Below are positions 11,746 to 25,700 of a DNA stretch of 64,000 nt, one piece after another (position 1 is the first letter of the stretch; every line of letters starts with the position of its first letter). Made by a program: the position numbers and the translations under genes. The stretch lies in contig NC_068920.1 of assembly GCF_023091745.1 (NCBI RefSeq), positions 146,349,622 to 146,413,621 of the forward strand, in the 5' to 3' direction. The notes under the pieces are model-generated. The model was not told the DNA's origin. It searched no databases and was given only the letters and a program-made list of their open reading frames with translations. Origin of the DNA: Budorcas taxicolor (lineage: Eukaryota > Chordata > Mammalia > Artiodactyla > Bovidae).

Positions 11746-11963
11746 GAAAGAAGAAAGAAAGTGAAGTCCCTCAGTCGTGTCCGACTCTTTGCGACCCCAT
11801 AGATGTAGCCTACCAGGCTCTTCCGTCCATGGGATTTTCCAGGCAAGAGTACTGGAGTGGGTTGCCATTTCCTCCTCCAGAGGATCTTCCCGACCCAGGG
11901 ATCGAACCCGGGTCTCCCACATCATAGGCAGACGCTTTACCGTCTGAGCCACCAGGGAAGCCT
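11746..11963 (-). mobile_element. Bov-tA SINE with perfect target duplication
   Basis: Full antisense Bov-tA (gtcgtgtccgactctttgcg to the cgtctgagccaccagggaag head). gtatatcctagt occurs on both sides, at 11734-11745 and 11964-11975, a perfect 12-bp target-site duplication. Confidence 0.93.
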
Positions 11964-13465
11964 GTATATCCTAGTAGGGCCATTATATTGTCATGTGTAG
12001 GAATCCTGTCTATCATCATAGTGGGGAACATGCATATTTAAAATCTGAAATAGACTTTTCACCTGGGTTGTAGAAAATTACTGAAGTGCATTATAGTTGA
12101 TTACATTTTATTCAATTATGACTTCAACTTGGGTTCTTTTACCCTCTTTTGCTCTGTCAGTATAATGCTCTACTTTGGCTTTCTTTGGGAATATATGGAA
12201 AATCTTCTTTTGCTTGAATTTAAAGTTCATTCTTCAGGATTTCCTAGTTCCAAATGGTACCTTGTAGATAAATATTAACTGCTAAATGTTGGGGCAAAAT
12301 ATTTTTTGGACTCCCCCCCTAAAAAAAATAGCAGTGTTGAGGAGTGTAACCTTAATTTTAAAACATTTTACTCTTCCTATGTCTCTGCCAAGTTTCTTCA
12401 GGATACCCTTAGATTTTACATGGACTTTAGAATTAGAAGGCATCAGAATATGCTGAAAAATTTTTAATAAATTCCTTTGCCTGTAAGGAAGTAGGGTAGA
12501 ACCAGGAAACTGCTGATGTGGTAACCAGGATAGCACACTAAAACCATCTGTGTAACTCCTGGCAGGAATAAAATGACAAAACAAGATCTTGGAGAGTGGG
12601 TGTTACCAGGTGTGTGATCAAAAAGATAAATACATTCTCAAATGATTAAATTGGCCAAGTGCCTTTAGCACCCATGGGGCTGTTGCATGTATTCTTATGT
12701 GCAGACATAGCCGTCAAGGTTGAGCATTTTTAGCATAGTTAGGAAATTGGGACCGGAAAAGACTGGAAGCAGAAGATTTTAACATTGCTTGGAGTCTTTG
12801 GAGCTGTGGACTCTGGGTGTGAACTTGAGGAAACTGCGTGGAACATGATAAACATCCAGTGATACTTGCTGCAGAGCCACAGTCAGGCTCTCTAGGAGAG
12901 AATGAGGAGGAGACCCTACGAGAGCACGTTTGCCCTATTTAACAGTGGACTTCGAAAAAGGACCATGTTAAGATTCTTCCTTTTTTCTTGAGCTTTGAAG
13001 GAAGATGGAAGCTGAGGACTTTTTCATACTATTTAATGACTATTTGTAATTTTTGGAAAAAGCAAAAATGAACAGTTTTTCATTCTAACTCAAATTAGAA
13101 ATACTTAGGTTAAATATAGTACAGCTTTGAATACTTAAAAGAGAACTTGAAGACATTTGGTTTATGAAGGAATGTCATGGTTTTGAATAAGATTTTTGCT
13201 CTCTCGAATTGGCCATGGTTCACTTGAGAGTAATTCTTTTAAGCCCTTTTCCTCAATTTAGCAGGACTATTTGGTGTTCACTAAGCTTGCATGTTCTGAA
13301 TATCACCAAGCTCAAAGTCAGTAGATCTCCAGTGGATATATGCATTTAGTTTTCAGTGCATATAAAAGTTATGTTTACATTATGCTATATTGTGTGCAAG
13401 AGCATTCTGTCTAAAAAATGTGCATTTCTTAATTTTAAAATATTTTAATGCTAAAAAAAGAGGGG

Positions 13466-13664
13466 GGCTTTCCTGGTGGCTCAGCGGTAAAGAATCCACC
13501 TGCCAATGCCAGAGATAGGGTTTGAGCCCAGAGTCAGGAAGAATCCCCTTGAGAAGGAAATGGCAACCCACTCCAATATTATTGCCCAGGAAATCCCGTG
13601 GACAGAGGAGCCTGGCAAGGCTACAGTCCATGAGATGCCTAGAAAGCAACTGAGCACACACACT
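13466..13664 (+). mobile_element. Bov-tA SINE
   Basis: Head tttcctggtggctcagcgg, body gaaatggcaacccactccaa, tail agcaactgagcacacac. Followed after a few bases by an inverted copy. Confidence 0.9.
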
Positions 13665-13668
13665 CCTA

Positions 13669-13820
13669 CTTAGTTGCTAAGTCGTGTCTGACTCTTTGTG
13701 ACCACCACGGACTGTAGCCTTGCCAGGCTTCTCTGTTCGTGTAATTTCCCAGGCAAGAAAACTGGAGTGGGTTGTCATTTCCTTCTCCAGGGGATCTTCT
13801 TGATCCCAGGGATCAACAGC
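13669..13820 (-). mobile_element. Bov-A-type SINE, antisense, head-truncated
   Basis: cttagttgctaagtcgtgtc, then aaactggagtgggttgtcat and ggatcttcttgatccc. The tRNA head is mostly missing. Confidence 0.87.
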
Positions 13821-14578
13821 TTGCTAATCGTCATCTGACAACGCAGGGTTGTCACACACCTTCAGTTTCTAAAGAACATAGTATCAGCAAAGTGCAATAA
13901 AGTGAGGTCTGTGCCTGTATTGGAGAATTCCCAGATAGCAACATTGGGAAGGCTCTCTTTGGGGATCTTTAGTTTTCTATAGAGAATCCCCCAGTTTCTC
14001 ACCAGGAGTGCTGGGGGTTTCAGCTGGTAGGGATGGAAGCCCAGCAGCACGCGTGTGGCTCCTGGGTTGGAAACGGGGTGGAGGGCCACGTACTCTGATG
14101 TGTAGGCTGCCAGTTAGTTTGTCGATTCCAGCCTTACAGCTCAAGTCACCACCACCGGGTATCCACGCACATGGAGCAGCTTTCCTTCACTCTCTCCAGG
14201 GAACGGTCCTCTGGTTTCTTAAGGGGCTTCATCAACTCCGTCATCTCCCCTCTGTTCAGGCCTGTCTTCCCAGATACATGGAGCCTGGGAGTGCTGGGTC
14301 TCAAGGACTTTAAGGAATAAATCTAGTCTCCTCCTTGTTATTACCTCTGTAATTTATGCTGTGTTAAATCTGTTAACCACTGTATTTTCTTCTCTTGTTC
14401 TTTTTGTCCTTGCAGGTTATTATCTTTTATATTGATTTACTGTCATTTTAACTAGGCTTGGGAGGGAGAGGATATAATATATAGTTAGTGTGCCACTAAA
14501 ATGTTTGTCGGCTGATGGTGGTAGGGTGGCATAAGTGATCCTACTTTTTGCTTTTCACCTGGCCTTATTTTATGATCG

Positions 14579-14780
14579 AGCTTCCCTGGTGGCCCAGGGG
14601 TAAAGAATCTGCCTGCCAGTGCAGGAGACGCGGGTTCAGTCCTTGGGTGGGGAAGATGCCCTGGAGAAGGAAATGGCAACCCACTCCAGTGTTCTTGCCT
14701 GAGAAATCCCATGGACAGAGGAGCCTGGCAGGCTATAGTCCATGGGGTTGTAGTCGGACACGACTTAGCAACTAAACAAT
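14579..14780 (+). mobile_element. Bov-tA SINE
   Basis: agcttccctggtggcccagg head, cgggttcagtccttgg B-box region, tail ggacacgacttagcaactaa. Confidence 0.92.
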
Positions 14781-17674
14781 TATTTTATTTTATTATCATT
14801 TTATTTCAGTGTTTAAACTACTTTTTAAAAACGGAATGAAAATTGAAACCATGGTGGATAATAATTTTTCTCCTTTTTAAAATAAATATTTTTAAATGTT
14901 AAAATTAAATCGCTCTTTTGCTAATCTGATTTTTAGGAATGAGAACAAAGCACTACAAGTCAGGTACCTTTAAATGACTCATAATTACTCACGCAAATGT
15001 ATGTAAACTTGAATATGCAATTAGGCAGCTCATTATGTTGCAAATGCAATTACATGCTCAAATTCATGGTCACTCCCTTGGCTCACCCAGCTGTCTTCTC
15101 TTGTCTTAGGCTTATTTATGATCGGTTATTAGTAATCCCCAGCTGTCAGAATTTGAAAATACATGCTGGTGCTAGTGGTGTCATTCAGCTTAAATTGGAG
15201 GGAAGGTTTGAAAAGAAGTTTGCCTTTGAGTTTATGTACGCAGGGTTGGTCGTCTTAGTTGGCAAAATCCCATTCCCCTTCTGAAGGTAGAGGCTTTCCA
15301 TTTAGAAAAATTATCATCATTAATAGTGGTTAATGATATTTACGGTACAGTATACTCCATCATCTCTGATCTGCCCTTCTGAAGTCCAGAAAGCCCTTAG
15401 TTGTTTTTTTGTTTTGTTTTGTTTTATTATAACTTATTGGCAGCAAAATCAGAAATGCTTCATTAGGACTCAAATCTGACATGTAATGGCAAGACTATAG
15501 TCTGTTTATCCAGATCACTAGCATGAAGATGTATGGATTTTGCCTCAGAAAACTTTTAATATGTTTAGTTATGGACCACTGACCCATACACCACTGAAGA
15601 CTTTACGTAAATGCAGTATACCTACTGTGTTACCTTTCGGAAAATGCCTAAGGTTCTGTGTTGCAGATGCTTTTTGGCCCCAGCAGTTTCTAATAAAGAA
15701 TATTGGCCTTACAGTGGGAGTAACAGAGTCCACATTAGATATGGGTTAAAATTCTAGTTGGGGGAAACTTTAACTGGTATGTATTAGACCACTTGGGTAT
15801 TTTACATACAGTTAATTTCCCATTTTGATTCAGGGTTACTGTGAAAAAAGAAGGAAGTTATTTATTATATGCTGATATAGTTCTACTAAATGGAGTAATT
15901 AAGAGTTTTCTTAGTTACTAAAGTTTTTTAAATTGTTTTTTTAGATAATTAGTTTAAAACTCAAGATAACAATTTCATGTTTAATTGCTATTCTATATTG
16001 TCAGTGACTTTTAGATTAATAGTAGGAAATACTCTCAGTATTGTTATAAGCAAATGGAAAAGACTGTCATCTATATTGAGTTAGTACAGTTGGTTCTTTG
16101 TCTCGAATAATGTCAATAATTGTTAATCACCCTCGATCTATTAAAACCATCCATCCAGTAATCCTCAATACTTAGTTCTGCCTTAACCCAGCTTTAGGTG
16201 TGGCACATTGGTTTTTAAAAAGAAGAAGGGAAGGGATACCATTTTCTGTCAACTCTCTGAGAATTTGAATATTCATTGTCTTTCCTCCCCACTCTTCATC
16301 ATTTTTGTCCGTTACCAGAATATATGAGAATTTTGAGGTTTTAAACTAGGCATATATGCTTAACCTATTACAGGTAGCTTGTAATCATGCAGACAAATAA
16401 TCTTGGGCATGTGGCATGTATTTTCATGTACCTTCAAATTGGTTCTTTTCCCCAAATGGATTAGAGCAAGCAGATACTTGGCTGCATTTGAGTCAAGGGC
16501 GTCCCATAGCACACCGATAAAGATTCTCTCTTTTGGAGGACAGGTATTTCTGTTTAAATTGGTTGTCATTAAAATTGCTGAGAAACGCCTCAGTATCCTT
16601 TATAGCAGTTTGTTGAGTCAGTTTCCAATTCTGTACTTTTACTAACCTGTACTTTAGAAAATTCTTTATGAATAAACAGTGGAATATCATAGATCACTGA
16701 AGTTTAAAATAGAAGAATCTTCACCAGGTTTCTGAAACAAAACTCTTAGTTGCATAAAAATGTAGATCATCAAAGAATAATCCGTTTTGACTGCAGCAGA
16801 GAATATAACAATATAATGATACTACAGAAAACCTAGAAACTTTTGAGATAGTAGTAATAGTATGTCGGTTGTTTTAAAAAAAAAAGATGTTTTCTTCAAG
16901 TTGTGAAGCCTGAATTTTAAGAATAAGTTAATTTATTTTAAAATCTTAGTTGAAGGATTAACATTTTATGAGTAAAGATGGTGAGGAAATTTTACACATG
17001 AATTAATACTGTGGTCGTTACAGATACATCAGAGCTGTGCATGATGTGGTTAAACTCTCTTTGTTGGTTAAGCCAACCACTGTTTTTGCAACTTATTGGG
17101 GGGTAGACCTTTGCGGAAAGCTCTAATGTGGATAAAACCTCTAGTTAATGCCAGCTAAATCAGTAATTTCAACTTTGTTATCATCATTTTGATGTTTTTT
17201 TCTCTGAGTAGGAAGTAGGGAAACGTGATTAATAAAATGAGCCCGTTAGACTTTCTTGTTTTTGATGGAACTATTTCCTCCTGTAAAATTTGATGGTCTT
17301 GAATTTGATGGCAGAGATTATTTACCTAGCCAGACTTGTCCCTAGAGAGGCAATCTGCAACAATTCCATTAGAATCCAGACAACAATCGAGAAACATAAT
17401 AAAAAAGAACCACGTGAAAGTAAGTCAGATCTGGTCTGATATTTTGATACTCCATCTCTTTCCCCGGGAATAGTCAGTAAACACAGAGTAGTATCTTTTC
17501 ATTGTCTTTGAACCCCATGTTTATGACTGATATAAGGTTTAAATGTGAAACTATTGTGAGGTCCTGGACAATTTAAAAAATACTTTTGCCAGACAAGACC
17601 TTTTAAGTCTTGTTTGGAAATCTTAAATGCATTCATATGTGTTTTATGTAAGAATCGATTTATTTATGAAACCC

Positions 17675-17765
17675 TAAACACCTGCTACTTGGCAGGCAAT
17701 GTTCTAGGTACTGGAAATTAAGCACTTAAAACAGGTGAAGTTTGGACCCTCCTGTAAGAAGCTAC
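17675..17765. repeat. Old L2-type fragment
   Basis: acttggcaggcaatgttctaggtactgg follows the widespread 'gcactgttctaggtgctgg' motif of L2. Short and diverged. Confidence 0.5.
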
Positions 17766-19593
17766 CTTGGATCTTAACGTCCCGGAAAAGTGCTAATAGT
17801 GAATACACCTTGTTCCTGTCTGAAAGAGAAGGCTGCTGTCCTGGGCCATACAGCAGCACGTGGTAGAGCTGCACTCTTGCAGCTTTGTGACTGACGGAAA
17901 GCAGATTCCTTTGTAGCTCCGGTGCCTAAACTCCCACTCTCAGAAGATGCCCTGTGGTTTTCCTAGCTTGCTCACATGTTCATTGCAGCTGGAAGTCCTT
18001 TCAGATATGCTTATCCCAACCCGGCCTGTTCATCTGGCCCTCACTTGTCTTCCACAGGGACTCAGTGCAATCTCAGTCCATTGCTTTAAGCAGCTGAGTG
18101 TGTGTGCATGTGCATGCGTGTGCACACACATACACGCTATCTGCTCCAGTTAGGTTTTTTAACTCCTTGGGGGGTAAGACCATGGTCGGGGACTTTGGTT
18201 TAGCACAGTGTTTTATATCTAGTAGTAATTAATATCAGTATTTGTTGACTTCAAGCGACTGTCCTAAAATTGCTTAATATCAGAACAGGTTCTTTAAAGT
18301 GGTCTACATTGATTTTTTTTTTTAATGCCTTGCATTTCTTCAAGATTTGTCTTTTATGGTTAGTCAAACAACTTAGTGTATCAAGACCTTTCCTTCTGTT
18401 TTTAAGAATTATATAGATTACGCTAGTAAGAAAATTCTCAGTGGTACTTGTTAATGGTCATTAAGAGTTGTTTTTCTTGTTCATGAGCCCCATAGCCTTT
18501 GGCAGGAGTGGTGGGATCACTGTCTTTCTAATCAGGCAAAATAATAAAACTAAATTAGTATGGCTATATCTAACATCTGCTTTTTTCTTTTATTTTTTTT
18601 AATGGTTGAAAAGGATATTAGGGGCCATTTTTCTTTGATGTAACTCTCTTCCTCCTGCCTTCCTTTCTCTAAAAAGTTTAAGCTAGATTTAATAATTTCC
18701 ACTATGAGTTTTGTTCTTTGTTTAATTGATTGATTACAGAATACACAGGCGGATAGATTCATTTTGTAAGAGCCCAGAGTTCTCTCTTCTGAAAGCCTCT
18801 ACCATGAGGTTGGCTTTCCTGCTGAGTGTTATTTCCTTTGGGATAAATGTTGACCTCAGTGGGAAAGGCATCTGGTGGGAAAGAGTTGTATCAAGGGCAA
18901 AAAAGTGAAAAACAATCATTATTTTATGGAAGTAATTGGGTTACAAATTGAAGTATCCATATTTTATTACTTGGTTATACATTCTCTTTAATCCTTTGTT
19001 TCTCAGCCTTTCGTTGGGACTAATTGTGGATCTTGGCCACCCCTTTTAGGTTAAATCTGAAGAATTCTATACACAGAATTTTAATTTTTTCATCAACTAC
19101 ATGAAATGGGCCATATAAGATAGAATGTAATTGTCAAGTCATTAGTTGAAAACTCTTAAGAAAGGGTGATTCTCCTTTTGTTTAGACTTTTGTTTGTCGT
19201 GCATGACAGACTTAAAAAATCTGCTATGCCAAGTGTATGCCTTTGTAAATTCTATTTATGTTTTGAATGAGAGAGGTGGTGGAACTATATAGATGGATGT
19301 TATTCTTAGTACCTGAGTCATTATTTATTTTTCATAGTTCTCATGTAGGAATATTCATTAATATCATTGTATCCCAGACTGAGATTTTTTTTCCCTTGTA
19401 AGCCTAAGCTTCTTCCTACTTTGTTTATTCTTTTCCATTATAGACTTGATGATGCACTTTGCAGTTATTTCTCAGTACTTCTGATGGAATCAAGGATTTT
19501 AAAAGTATATTTATAGAAGCTGGTTGTAAAATAACTGGCTGTTAGTTGATATGATGAGGGTATACACTTAATAACTTTCTGTCAACCCGGCAG

Positions 19594-19720
19594 GTTTTGG
19601 GTCCTGCTCCCAGGTGGTGCTCCTTCTTGGACAACTTGACAGAAGAATTAGAAGAGAACCCAGAAAGCACAGTTTATGATGATTACAAATTTGTCACCAA
19701 GAAAGACCTTGAAAACTTAG
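19594..19720 (+). CDS. NOL10: NOL10 coding exon A (first in window)
   Basis: 127 nt, reading VLGPAPRWCSFLDNL and on to KKDLENL. It follows the acceptor ...caacccggcag and ends at donor gtaaaa. It starts on a codon boundary and ends one base into a glycine codon that the next exon completes. It encodes the conserved segment right after the WD40-type propeller of NOL10/Enp2. If human numbering holds, this is around exon 14 of 21 (from memory). Confidence 0.93.
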
Positions 19721-22700
19721 GTAAAAGAAAATTACGGTGAAATGTTTATAAAATTATTTCTACTTGTTTTGAATTTTGAACATCAGAAGTGATGGAGTCA
19801 CATTTATCTGATGTTGCAGATCTTCTCTTTCTGACGAATCAGGTATTAAACATAGTGCGGATAGTGTCTTCTTAGAAGATCCAGATGAGTTCAATCTACT
19901 GAAGTGTTTTTGTATGTTAAGTGAGGAACAATTTTTTTAGCCTACCACCTGTGTATAGGAAAATACCAGTCCAGGAAGCAGTGACTTTCTTTCAAGTACT
20001 ATTTGAATATAATAAGATTGTGAGAAATCTCAGAGACTGCACGTAAATGATTTTTGTCTCTTTTGTAGGTTTGCTTATTAATAGATCTAATCCACAACTT
20101 AGAAACCATGGGTTGAATCCTCAAATATGTAGAACCTTAACTGTTATTTGGGTTTAAAGAATACAAACCAAAAATGCTTCTTAATAATGGCCAATGTTAA
20201 AATACGGTTTACATGTGCCCAGGCAGTATTCTGAATGTTTTATATACATTTTATTTAATCCTCACACCTGTGGAATGGATATTATTATGATTTCATTTTA
20301 TAGGTAAAGAAACAGGCATGGAAAGATTAAAGTAACTTCCCAAAGGCTTCAGTGGTGGTAAATGTGAGGGTTATAATTTAAACCTAGAGTCTTTGCTCTT
20401 AACTAGCCTCAGCCATACTGACACCCTGAAGAACATATTTGTCTTAGTTGACTAGCACTAGTGTGCAGGATGAGAGTAGGTTTTGTTAATCTTGCTCTCT
20501 TGGGAAAAGCGTGCATAGCAAATTATTGAGAATAGGAAAACAGGATCCATTCTTCACAAGCCTAGGCAGCTTAGTTGTCTTGAGAACAAAGAGATATACA
20601 ATAGCTGTTAAAAGAAAATAGAATCATGTAACAGATTAGACAAGAGTCTTAAACTTTATATTTAAACTATATCTTTAGTACAGTTAATTCAGGCAAAATT
20701 ATTTTCTGCCAGCTACCACCAAAATAATTCCTTAAATTTTAATGTGTTTAAAAAGAAAAGAGTTGTGTTTAGCCTTTAGAAAAGTGACTTACGGATGAAA
20801 TAAGGTAAAATAGATCTTTCTGTGGAAATGCCTTCTTAAATATCTCCAGTGTAATTTTTACAGTATGGATGTGTGACACTCACCTACATTCTTACACTGG
20901 AGAATAAGAAGACATTTTTATTTTGTGAATTTTTAAAAACTACTTTGTTTAGTATATTTTGGGTGCTTTTTCAGTCTCTTGACTATGTTTATTTTGGGTG
21001 AGGAAGGCAGTTATAAAGGTTTAAATATGTACATTCATGCTGCCAACTTTTTTCTTCAGATGCTTATTTTTTTATGTATTTATTTCGCTGCACAAAGTCT
21101 TAGTTGCAGCACACAGCATCTTTAGTTGGTGGCATGTGAACTTTTAGTTGCAGCGTGTGGGATCTTGTTCCCCAACCAGGGTTCAAATCTGGGTCCCCTG
21201 CATTGGGAGCATGGAGTCTTAGCCACTGGGCCATCAGGGAAGTCCCCACACTGCCTATTTTTAAGACTATGCAAATAGATATAATAATCAACAAAATAAA
21301 TTATACTAGAAATCATCTTCATGTCGATTATTATCTTTTAATATAAATTAGCCACTGTTTATATTTTTCAATAGATTTTACCATCAGTATAAACCATTTA
21401 TCGAATAAGTAGCTTATGTTAAAGTAAAAATAAGGCCATGTAACTGACTTCTCTTGTTTCTTAAGATTATAGCATTTGAAAACTTGCCAAGTTCTGTCAT
21501 TTCCTAGCTATGGCCTTTAGCAGGTCCTGTACCATGCCATTTCCCAGAATGTGTTGCATGGCCCCCTGCTTCTGTAAGAAGTGCTAGGTGGGCAGCTTAG
21601 TGGCTAATACAGGCTTTAGAGAGGCTGACATGGGTTCACACCCGACCTCTACCGCGTAATAGCTCTGTGACTTAACCAGTTTACTTAACTACATTGTGCC
21701 TTGGTTTCCTCATCTATAAAATAATAACAATGACACCTACCCATCGAGTTGCTTAGAGAATGAATCCTGTCATGCCTGAAAATTACTCAGTACAGTATTT
21801 AAACAATCCATAATGTTACCTATCATTTTAAGAGATTTGTGACAAATGAGTTTGAGAAATGTTCAGTTTAACCAAGTTAAATCAGTTTCTCTACTGTGGA
21901 CTTTCAGCCTTTAATGTCATTATACACTGTAAATTGCCAGGAGGGAGGAAACTTACTTAGTCACAGAACCTCATCTTCCTCCAAGATCTGTTGGGGCTAG
22001 TGTTCTCTGGAGCTAAGGATGAGAAAACCTGATGCCAGATCTCTCCTTAGAATTGTTTTAATATGAAAAACTTCCTGCTGGATTTTATTCATGACCTAAC
22101 TTGGAATGGGAATAATTCTGGGCCATAAATAGTTCTATATACTTAATAGAGGAAATTAAAAGTTATAAAAACATATGTGCAGGTACCTCAATGCAGATTG
22201 TTGTGCATTTGGACATTTCATTAAGGTTCAGCCCGCCCCACTGCCCTTTTAAGTTTCCACTGTGCAAATTCAAACAATGGAGTTTTATTGACCTAACATT
22301 CTAGGAAAGTATTTTTCTGACCAAGACTTATAATTATCTTATGAAATTATCCTAAATTTAGGTTTGCCTTTTGATGTTGTTCTATTTAAGTTTTGTACAC
22401 CTATGTGATTTTTACCTAGACATTATTTGTAGCCCTGGAGGGTTGTTTATTTCTAAAATTTGAAAATCAGGGTAACGCTTTCCTTGGAACCTTAGTCACT
22501 TAGTATTATACCAACTAAAGCTGCTGTTCATGTGAATTATTTCATAGGCAATCTTATTCTGAAGATGAATATTCTTGTAACCTTTCTCTGTGTAAATATT
22601 TGCAGTTAATAATTTCTGTGACATAGGCAGGGCATCCTTATGTGACCCCCAGCACCACTAATTGTAAATGAAATCTACTAAATCTTGGGAACCCTGTGAA

Positions 22701-25700
22701 AGAAACTCTTTAAAGCAGGGCTGCTAGACACTCATCGGCATTGGACTTTTCATTCATCCTTAATGCAGTATGCGTGTATAATAGTACATGTGTTGGTAGA
22801 CATTTGCCAGTTATTCTGTTTTGGGGGAACATATACCTTTTCTACATTATTGTTGTGACACAGTTTTTCTTTTGTTTTTGGAAATTACGGGCCATCTCCC
22901 TCCCCCACCTCACTCCCGCCCCTATCCCGGTCCTGTTCTTGCTTGGCAATATGAAAGTTGACAACCTAGTGTTGAATCTCAGTATTATTTTTAGATTTAA
23001 AACTGGCTTATGGAATAAAGGGCTTCCCTGGTGGCTCAGAGGGTAAAGTGTCTGCCTGCAATGCAGGAGACCTGGTTTGATCCCTAGGTTGGGAAGATCC
23101 CCTGGAGAGGGCAATGGCAACCCACTCCAGGACTCTTGCCTGGAGAATCCCATGGACGGAGGAGCCTGGTAGGCTACAGTCCACAGGGTTGCAAAGAGTG
23201 ACACGACTGAGTGACTCACTTCATGGAATGAAAAATACCTGAGAACCAATAGTATAGGGAGCCCTTCTTTACTAGTCTATTACAGCTCATGAATACCTTT
23301 CCATCATTTTTATGCTTAGTACAATGTTACATTAAAAACAAGTAAGGTAATGTTGCTGAAGTAGATTAAAATTTTCTTTGCAGTTGTTAAAGAAGATTAG
23401 TGGTTCTAATCCTTAAATTTTTACTTAGAAGTGAAATTATAATCAAATTGTAGTCCATGAAAAACTGCTGAATTGTAATCAAGATTTCATAAAGATCTGC
23501 CCTCTTCTGGTTAACTTCCCCTAGGGCTCACACATCTCATTGGATCACCTTTTCTTCGGGCATATATGCATGGATTTTTCATGGATATAAGGCTCTACCA
23601 CAAGGTAAGTACAAAGCTACAGTTATTTAAGGTGACTGACAATCACTTTGTGGCCATTTCTTCTCTACTTATGTATATTTTTATAAAACATACTTAAGAT
23701 TTGTAAAATATCTATACTTTGGCACAATATTCATGCTGTATATGAGACATGCTGCTAAATATAGTTCTCTTCTGTTTCATTTTCTTCTTCTTCAAAAAGG
23801 TGAAATTGATGGTAAATCCATTTGCTTATGAAGAATATAGGAAAGATAAGATCCGGCAGAAGATAGAAGAAACACGAGCACAAAGAGTGCAGTTAAAGGT
23901 AAATGTTAGAGTCAGCATCGAAGCCACTAGAGAAAGGCTCTTCGTTTTTATTTTGTTTATTATTCGGAGAAGTTTTCCATCCATTTCTTTCTTTTCCCAT
24001 TCTTAGTTTACGTCATTCACTAATATTCTTGACATGTTTTATTTGTCGTGAGGGTGGATGCTCTAGTTTCATCCTTATGGTAAAGGTAACGGTGTTGTGG
24101 CAAGTAATGCCAGGTGAGCCGATCCTGTCGGTCCTACCAAGAAAATATGATGCTGTTTTCAAACAGGTGTTTTTAGACTTTGGAGTGCTGGGGCTTTGCT
24201 AATCCCCATTTCTTGGTGACACGTGGGAATGTCTTAGGCTAGCTGCTTGGATCATGGGAAATGGTCATCAGACTATGCCAGGGCCCAGACAGGAATCAGG
24301 CCACTCTAGTTCTATTATCAGAGAGAATTTAATGTAAAAGAATTGTTACCCGGTTATTAGAGAGGTGAAGAGGCAAAAACACTGCGGTACTCATAAAGGA
24401 GGCGGTGGCTACAGGGAGCAGCTAACTTGCCAGGACCGGACAGTAGGAGACAGGCGGGCCTAGAGACTCGGACCTCGGAGGAGGGCTGACAGCTGGTGGT
24501 GGGGCCCTTGAGGCAGGACGAGGCTGTTCCCGGGAGTGTGGGGAAGCCACAAACTGGACTCTCTTGCTCTACTGGAGCCACGTCATTGCTGCCAGGAGAC
24601 AGAACTATTGACGCATGACACCAGCCCTGCAGCCAGCAGAGGGGAAGCGGAAACCCCATCTCCTCCTGCCTTCCCGGCCTGATCGAGATCAACCACTGAG
24701 GGATATGATCGTTTTTAACTGGACATTTTGTAAAACGCACGCACACACTTTCAGTGCAGAGACTAGTAGCAAGCTTGTCCTTTTTCCAGATTGTTAGGTA
24801 AAAGCAGTGAATATGTGTGTGTATATTGGCCAGGGCAGTGTAGGACATGGAGTCCCTTTGTCCCTACTCTTTGCTTTAACCTTCAAAGCTCAATTGTAGG
24901 TATTGCAGTACAACTTTTTATTTTTTTTCTCCTCCACTAGAAATTGCCAAAAGTTAACAAAGAGCTGGCACTTAAATTAATTGAGGAAGAGGAGGAGAAA
25001 CAAAAATCTACCTGGAAAAAGAAAGTTAAGGTAAGAATTTATAAGGCAAAGAAAATCTTGATAAGTTATTTCTCTGTTTTCTTGATAGTAAATCGTATCC
25101 TTTTACTTTGAAAATATGTTTAGTTTTCCTTGTTCCCTCTGCTTATTAGATAGTATATGCTCAGTATGGAAAGTTTGTAAAACAGATAAGAATATAAAGA
25201 AGAAAGTCACTCATGTACTTCTATCCAGAGAAAGGCATCATTAATAGTTTAGTGAATTTCCTTCCTGTCTTATTTATCTTAAAATTATAAACTGTAATAG
25301 GATACTACTATATATATATAAAAATATAATATTTATCTTGGGTCTGTAAAATAACACACGTGGCTTCCCATTTTACTAAACAATCTTTATAAATATTTTG
25401 AGAGCTGCATATTTTATCTTGTGGGTGTATTTTAAATAACCCTTTTATTGTTAAATGTTTAGTTTGTTTATTGTTTTTCTTTGTAGTGACTAGGTTTGTT
25501 TATAACTGAAAAACTAACCAGCTTTCGTTTAGACTTGGCATTACTGGGCGCATGCACTCTAAGGAATAACTGCTCTCTACCTTCCATCCCTGATGTAAAA
25601 TGGACAAAGGTCGGTCGTTAACTAAGTAAGGGTCAGCTGGTGGTGTCAAGACAGGAGGCGGATTTTTTCTCATTTTCCCAGAGAATTGAGAGCTTCCTTG

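Larger units (their letters stand above)
1..19593 (+). other. NOL10: Upstream NOL10 intron sequence (no exon found)
   Basis: I looked for the preceding NOL10 exon (the end of the WD40-type part, ...MGIYYIP in human from memory) and did not find it, so this is taken as intron. It holds the BovB, SINE, MIR and MER5A copies listed separately. The stretches 1-355, 2650-3410, 5225-7560, 11980-13460 and 14790-19590 show no recognisable gene or RNA gene, only AT-rich intronic sequence with minor old repeat traces. Confidence 0.7.
19721..23524 (+). other. NOL10: NOL10 intron A-B
   Basis: GT-AG intron of 3804 bp. It contains an antisense MIR (20195-20415), an antisense CHR-type SINE (21065-21246), a sense MIR (21585-21820) and a sense Bov-tA SINE (23021-23222). 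Nothing else recognisable. Confidence 0.9.

Noticed and set aside
1..19593. Search for the NOL10 exon that should precede exon A.
   Set aside because: No stretch with the expected residues and splice sites was found by reading; an aligned cDNA would settle it.
24357..24848. 163-residue antisense open frame in intron C-D.
   Set aside because: No recognisable domain; the sequence looks like an old repeat or chance frame in a GC-richer block, and it lies in a NOL10 intron.
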